Origin: an uncultured Flavobacteriales bacterium
Lineage (GTDB): Bacteria > Bacteroidota > Bacteroidia > Flavobacteriales_G > Salibacteraceae
Length of the DNA stretch: 64,000 nucleotides
Direction of reading: 5' to 3'
Assembly: GCA_937121175.1 (NCBI GenBank)
Contig: CAKZKD010000002.1
Location: forward strand, 124,001-188,000
The translations under genes and the position numbers were made by a program. Shown in pieces: positions 62,320-64,000 of this stretch. The notes beneath the pieces are model-generated. The model was not told the DNA's origin. It worked only from the letters and a program-made list of their open reading frames with translations, and searched no databases. Numbering within the stretch: the first letter of the stretch is position 1; each line of letters starts with the position of its first letter.

Positions 62320-62748
62320 ATGATTAATTTTTTTACTGAGGAAATTGATTTTAACCTCAAAAAATCAGATGACATTAAAGTATGGTTAGTTAAGTGCGCA
62401 TCTATTTATAGTGTTGATATTCAGATAGTTAATTATGTTTTTTCCGATGACAATTATGTTCTAGAGGTAAACAAAGAACATTTAAATCACGATTTTTACA
62501 CCGACATTATAACCTTTGATTTGCGGGATGCCAAAGGACAGCCAATAGAGGCAGATATTTTTGTCAGTATAGATAGGGTTAAGGATAACTCCATAAGCCT
62601 AGATATACCCTTTGAAACTGAATTGAACAGGGTTTTAGTTCATGGCCTTTTACACCTTATCGGATATAGCGATAAGAGCGAAGAGGAGGCCTTGGAAATG
62701 AGAGCACAGGAAGACAAATGCCTATCTTTGCTGTCTCAAAGTAAATAG
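62320..62748 (+). CDS. ybeY: Endoribonuclease YbeY (rRNA maturation)
   Basis: A 142-residue metal-dependent RNase for 16S rRNA 3'-end maturation and ribosome quality control. VNKEHLNHDFYTDIITFDL (about 50-68) and HGLLHLIGYSDK (108-119) are the family signatures. In the enterobacterial enzyme the third zinc-binding histidine follows GYDH; here the sequence is GYSDK, the variant usual in Bacteroidota, so it should not be read as inactivation. It follows the RsbW-like gene by 9 bp and precedes mnmG by 43 bp. Confidence 0.92.
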   Translation: MINFFTEEIDFNLKKSDDIKVWLVKCASIYSVDIQIVNYVFSDDNYVLEVNKEHLNHDFYTDIITFDLRDAKGQPIEADIFVSIDRVKDNSISLDIPFETELNRVLVHGLLHLIGYSDKSEEEALEMRAQEDKCLSLLSQSK

Positions 62749-62764
62749 TGATTCGAACGTCTTT

Positions 62765-62780
62765 TGTTTCACGTGAAACA
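62765..62780. promoter_or_regulatory. parS-like ParB-binding palindrome
   Basis: TGTTTCACGTGAAACA is a perfect 16-bp palindrome and matches the conserved bacterial parS core, which is recognised by ParB and found near the replication origin. It lies between ybeY and mnmG, 11 bp before the mnmG ATG. The mnmG (gidA) neighbourhood often carries parAB and origin-linked genes. That this is a working centromere site is inferred from the sequence match. Confidence 0.85.
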
Positions 62781-62791
62781 TTCAGAATAAC

Positions 62792-64000
62792 ATGCTAGAT
62801 AAGTACGATGTAATTGTTGTTGGCGCAGGACACGCAGGCTCTGAAGCAGCTTCGGCTGCGGCGAACCTTGGTTCTAAAACTTTATTGGTTACTATGGATA
62901 TGGGGCGAATAGCTCAAATGTCTTGTAACCCAGCTATGGGTGGAGTTGCTAAAGGTCAAATTATTCGTGAGATTGATGCGTTGGGTGGTTTGTCTGGAAT
63001 TGTTTCTGATAAATCGGCTATTCAGTTTCGTATGCTGAATCTTTCAAAAGGACCAGCAATGTGGAGTCCAAGAACACAGAATGACCGACAGCTTTTCAAT
63101 ATTGAATGGCGCAACCAACTGGAGAAAATTCAAAACTTGGATTTTTGGCAAGATACAGCCACGAGAATTATTACGGAAGGAGATAGGGTTGTTGGAATAG
63201 AAACCGGGATGGGAATAAAGATTTATTCCAAAACTGTAATTCTTACTAGCGGCACATTTTTAAACGGATTGATTCATATTGGAGAAAAGAATTTCGGTGG
63301 TGGACGAGCTGGTGAAAAAGCATCTTACGGTATTACGGAATGTTTAAATGATTTGGGTTTTGAGTCGGGTAGAATGAAAACTGGAACACCACCAAGAGTT
63401 GATGGACGTAGCCTAGACTATTCTAAAATGGAGGAGCAATTTGGAGACCCAAATGTTACCGGCTTTTCATACTTAAGACCACAAACCTTAAAAGAACAGC
63501 GTAGTTGCTTTATAACTTATACCAGCCCCGAGGTTCACGAACTATTAAAGGAGGGTTTCGAACACAGCCCAATGTTTAATGGCAGAATTAAATCGATTGG
63601 ACCTAGATACTGCCCTTCAATTGAAGATAAAATTAATCGCTTTGCAGATAAAGACAGGCACCAATTGTTTGTTGAACCAGAGGGGTGGGATACTGTCGAA
63701 ATTTATGTCAATGGATTTAGTACTTCTTTACCCGAAGAAGTTCAATTGAGGGCCATGCGGTCAATAAAAGGATTCGAAAATGTTAAAATGTTTCGGCCGG
63801 GTTACGCAATTGAATACGACTATTTTCCGCCCACACAATTGACGCATACCCTAGAAACCAAATTGGTAAAAGGGCTGTTCTTTGCGGGTCAAATAAACGG
63901 GACAACGGGTTATGAAGAGGCTGCTTGTCAGGGCTTGATGGCAGGTATTAATGCTGATGCTGTCGCAAATGAAAAAGATCCATTTACGTTGTCTAGGGAT
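62792..64000 (+). CDS. mnmG: tRNA uridine 5-carboxymethylaminomethyl modification enzyme MnmG (3' end outside window)
   Basis: The first 403 residues of the FAD-dependent enzyme that, with MnmE, modifies the wobble uridine of several tRNAs. The frame is open to the end of the window. The FAD-binding VGAGHAGSEAA (about 10-20), the GIDA signatures SCNPAMGG and GGLSGIVSDKS, KTGTPPRVDGRSLDY (about 205-219) and the C-terminal NGTTGYEEAACQG (about 369-381) are conserved. The ATG at 62792 follows the parS-like site by 11 bp. Formerly gidA, it is often found near the replication origin. Confidence 0.96.
   Translation, partial: MLDKYDVIVVGAGHAGSEAASAAANLGSKTLLVTMDMGRIAQMSCNPAMGGVAKGQIIREIDALGGLSGIVSDKSAIQFRMLNLSKGPAMWSPRTQNDRQLFNIEWRNQLEKIQNLDFWQDTATRIITEGDRVVGIETGMGIKIYSKTVILTSGTFLNGLIHIGEKNFGGGRAGEKASYGITECLNDLGFESGRMKTGTPPRVDGRSLDYSKMEEQFGDPNVTGFSYLRPQTLKEQRSCFITYTSPEVHELLKEGFEHSPMFNGRIKSIGPRYCPSIEDKINRFADKDRHQLFVEPEGWDTVEIYVNGFSTSLPEEVQLRAMRSIKGFENVKMFRPGYAIEYDYFPPTQLTHTLETKLVKGLFFAGQINGTTGYEEAACQGLMAGINADAVANEKDPFTLSRD

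Noticed and set aside
62713-62748. YbeY judged inactive for lack of the GYDH histidine
   Set aside because: The GYxDK variant is usual in Bacteroidota YbeY proteins, so it is a lineage feature and not decay.
1-64000. CRISPR arrays, rRNA genes, complete insertion sequences and prophage
   Set aside because: No regularly spaced repeats, rRNA-like sequence, IS inverted-repeat pairs or phage structural genes were seen.

Overview
The window reads as a chromosomal segment of a member of the Bacteroidota, most likely a flavobacterial (Flavobacteriales) bacterium with an AT-rich genome. The evidence is a type IX secretion (T9SS) sorting tail on a large secreted protein, -7 boxes of the Bacteroidota form TAnnTTTG, few Shine-Dalgarno sequences, families typical of the phylum (DUF4175-like protein, short AMP nucleosidase, carboxypeptidase-regulatory-domain protein, giant RHS/YD proteins), and small GIY-YIG nuclease genes beside a tRNA.

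Layout. 1-2500: end of a membrane glycosyltransferase, a GT2 glycosyltransferase and a PKD lipoprotein. 2540-5487 (minus): the two subunits of 3-oxoacid CoA-transferase, separated by a membrane GT-C-like glycosyltransferase. 5555-7903 (minus): penicillin-binding protein 1A. 8087-12346: a 1419-residue T9SS-exported beta-propeller/GEVED/PKD protein. 12413-16144: a compact redox or detoxification operon (MarR, AraC, double-YCII lipoprotein, ferric-reductase-like flavocytochrome, DUF1772 membrane protein) with two candidate operators. 16163-20494 (minus): a giant AsmA-like protein. 20614-23275: pabA/trpG, a carboxypeptidase-regulatory-domain protein and AMP nucleosidase. 23407-23940: tRNA-Val with a GIY-YIG gene bounded by repeats of the tRNA 5' end, plus an older broken copy of the same arrangement.

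24783-53120 is accessory. It has a RAYT-type transposase, an orphan C-terminal protein fragment with a small acidic ORF, and then a minus-strand operon of about 23 kb (49236 to 26380). The operon encodes a Fn3-like secreted protein, an OmpH/Skp-like chaperone, a lipoprotein, a 2469-residue SpvB/YD-type protein, a small secreted protein, a 3983-residue RHS protein with a C-terminal tail after the RHS core, and a terminal lipoprotein. The reading frames overlap or nearly touch. A divergent 756-residue outer-membrane barrel protein and a convergent MORN-repeat protein flank it. I read this as a candidate self-contained system for making, chaperoning and displaying or exporting an RHS shell protein. 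It is the strongest candidate here for a poorly described system.

53671-64000 is mostly housekeeping: rpiB, an endonuclease/exonuclease/phosphatase-family protein, a polytopic membrane protein, tRNA-Cys, folB-gltX, then DUF4175-like protein, RsbW-like ATPase, ybeY and mnmG (gidA, cut by the window end). A perfect 16-bp palindrome identical to the core of bacterial parS sits 11 bp before mnmG. This suggests that this end of the window lies in the ParB-loaded, origin-proximal part of the chromosome.
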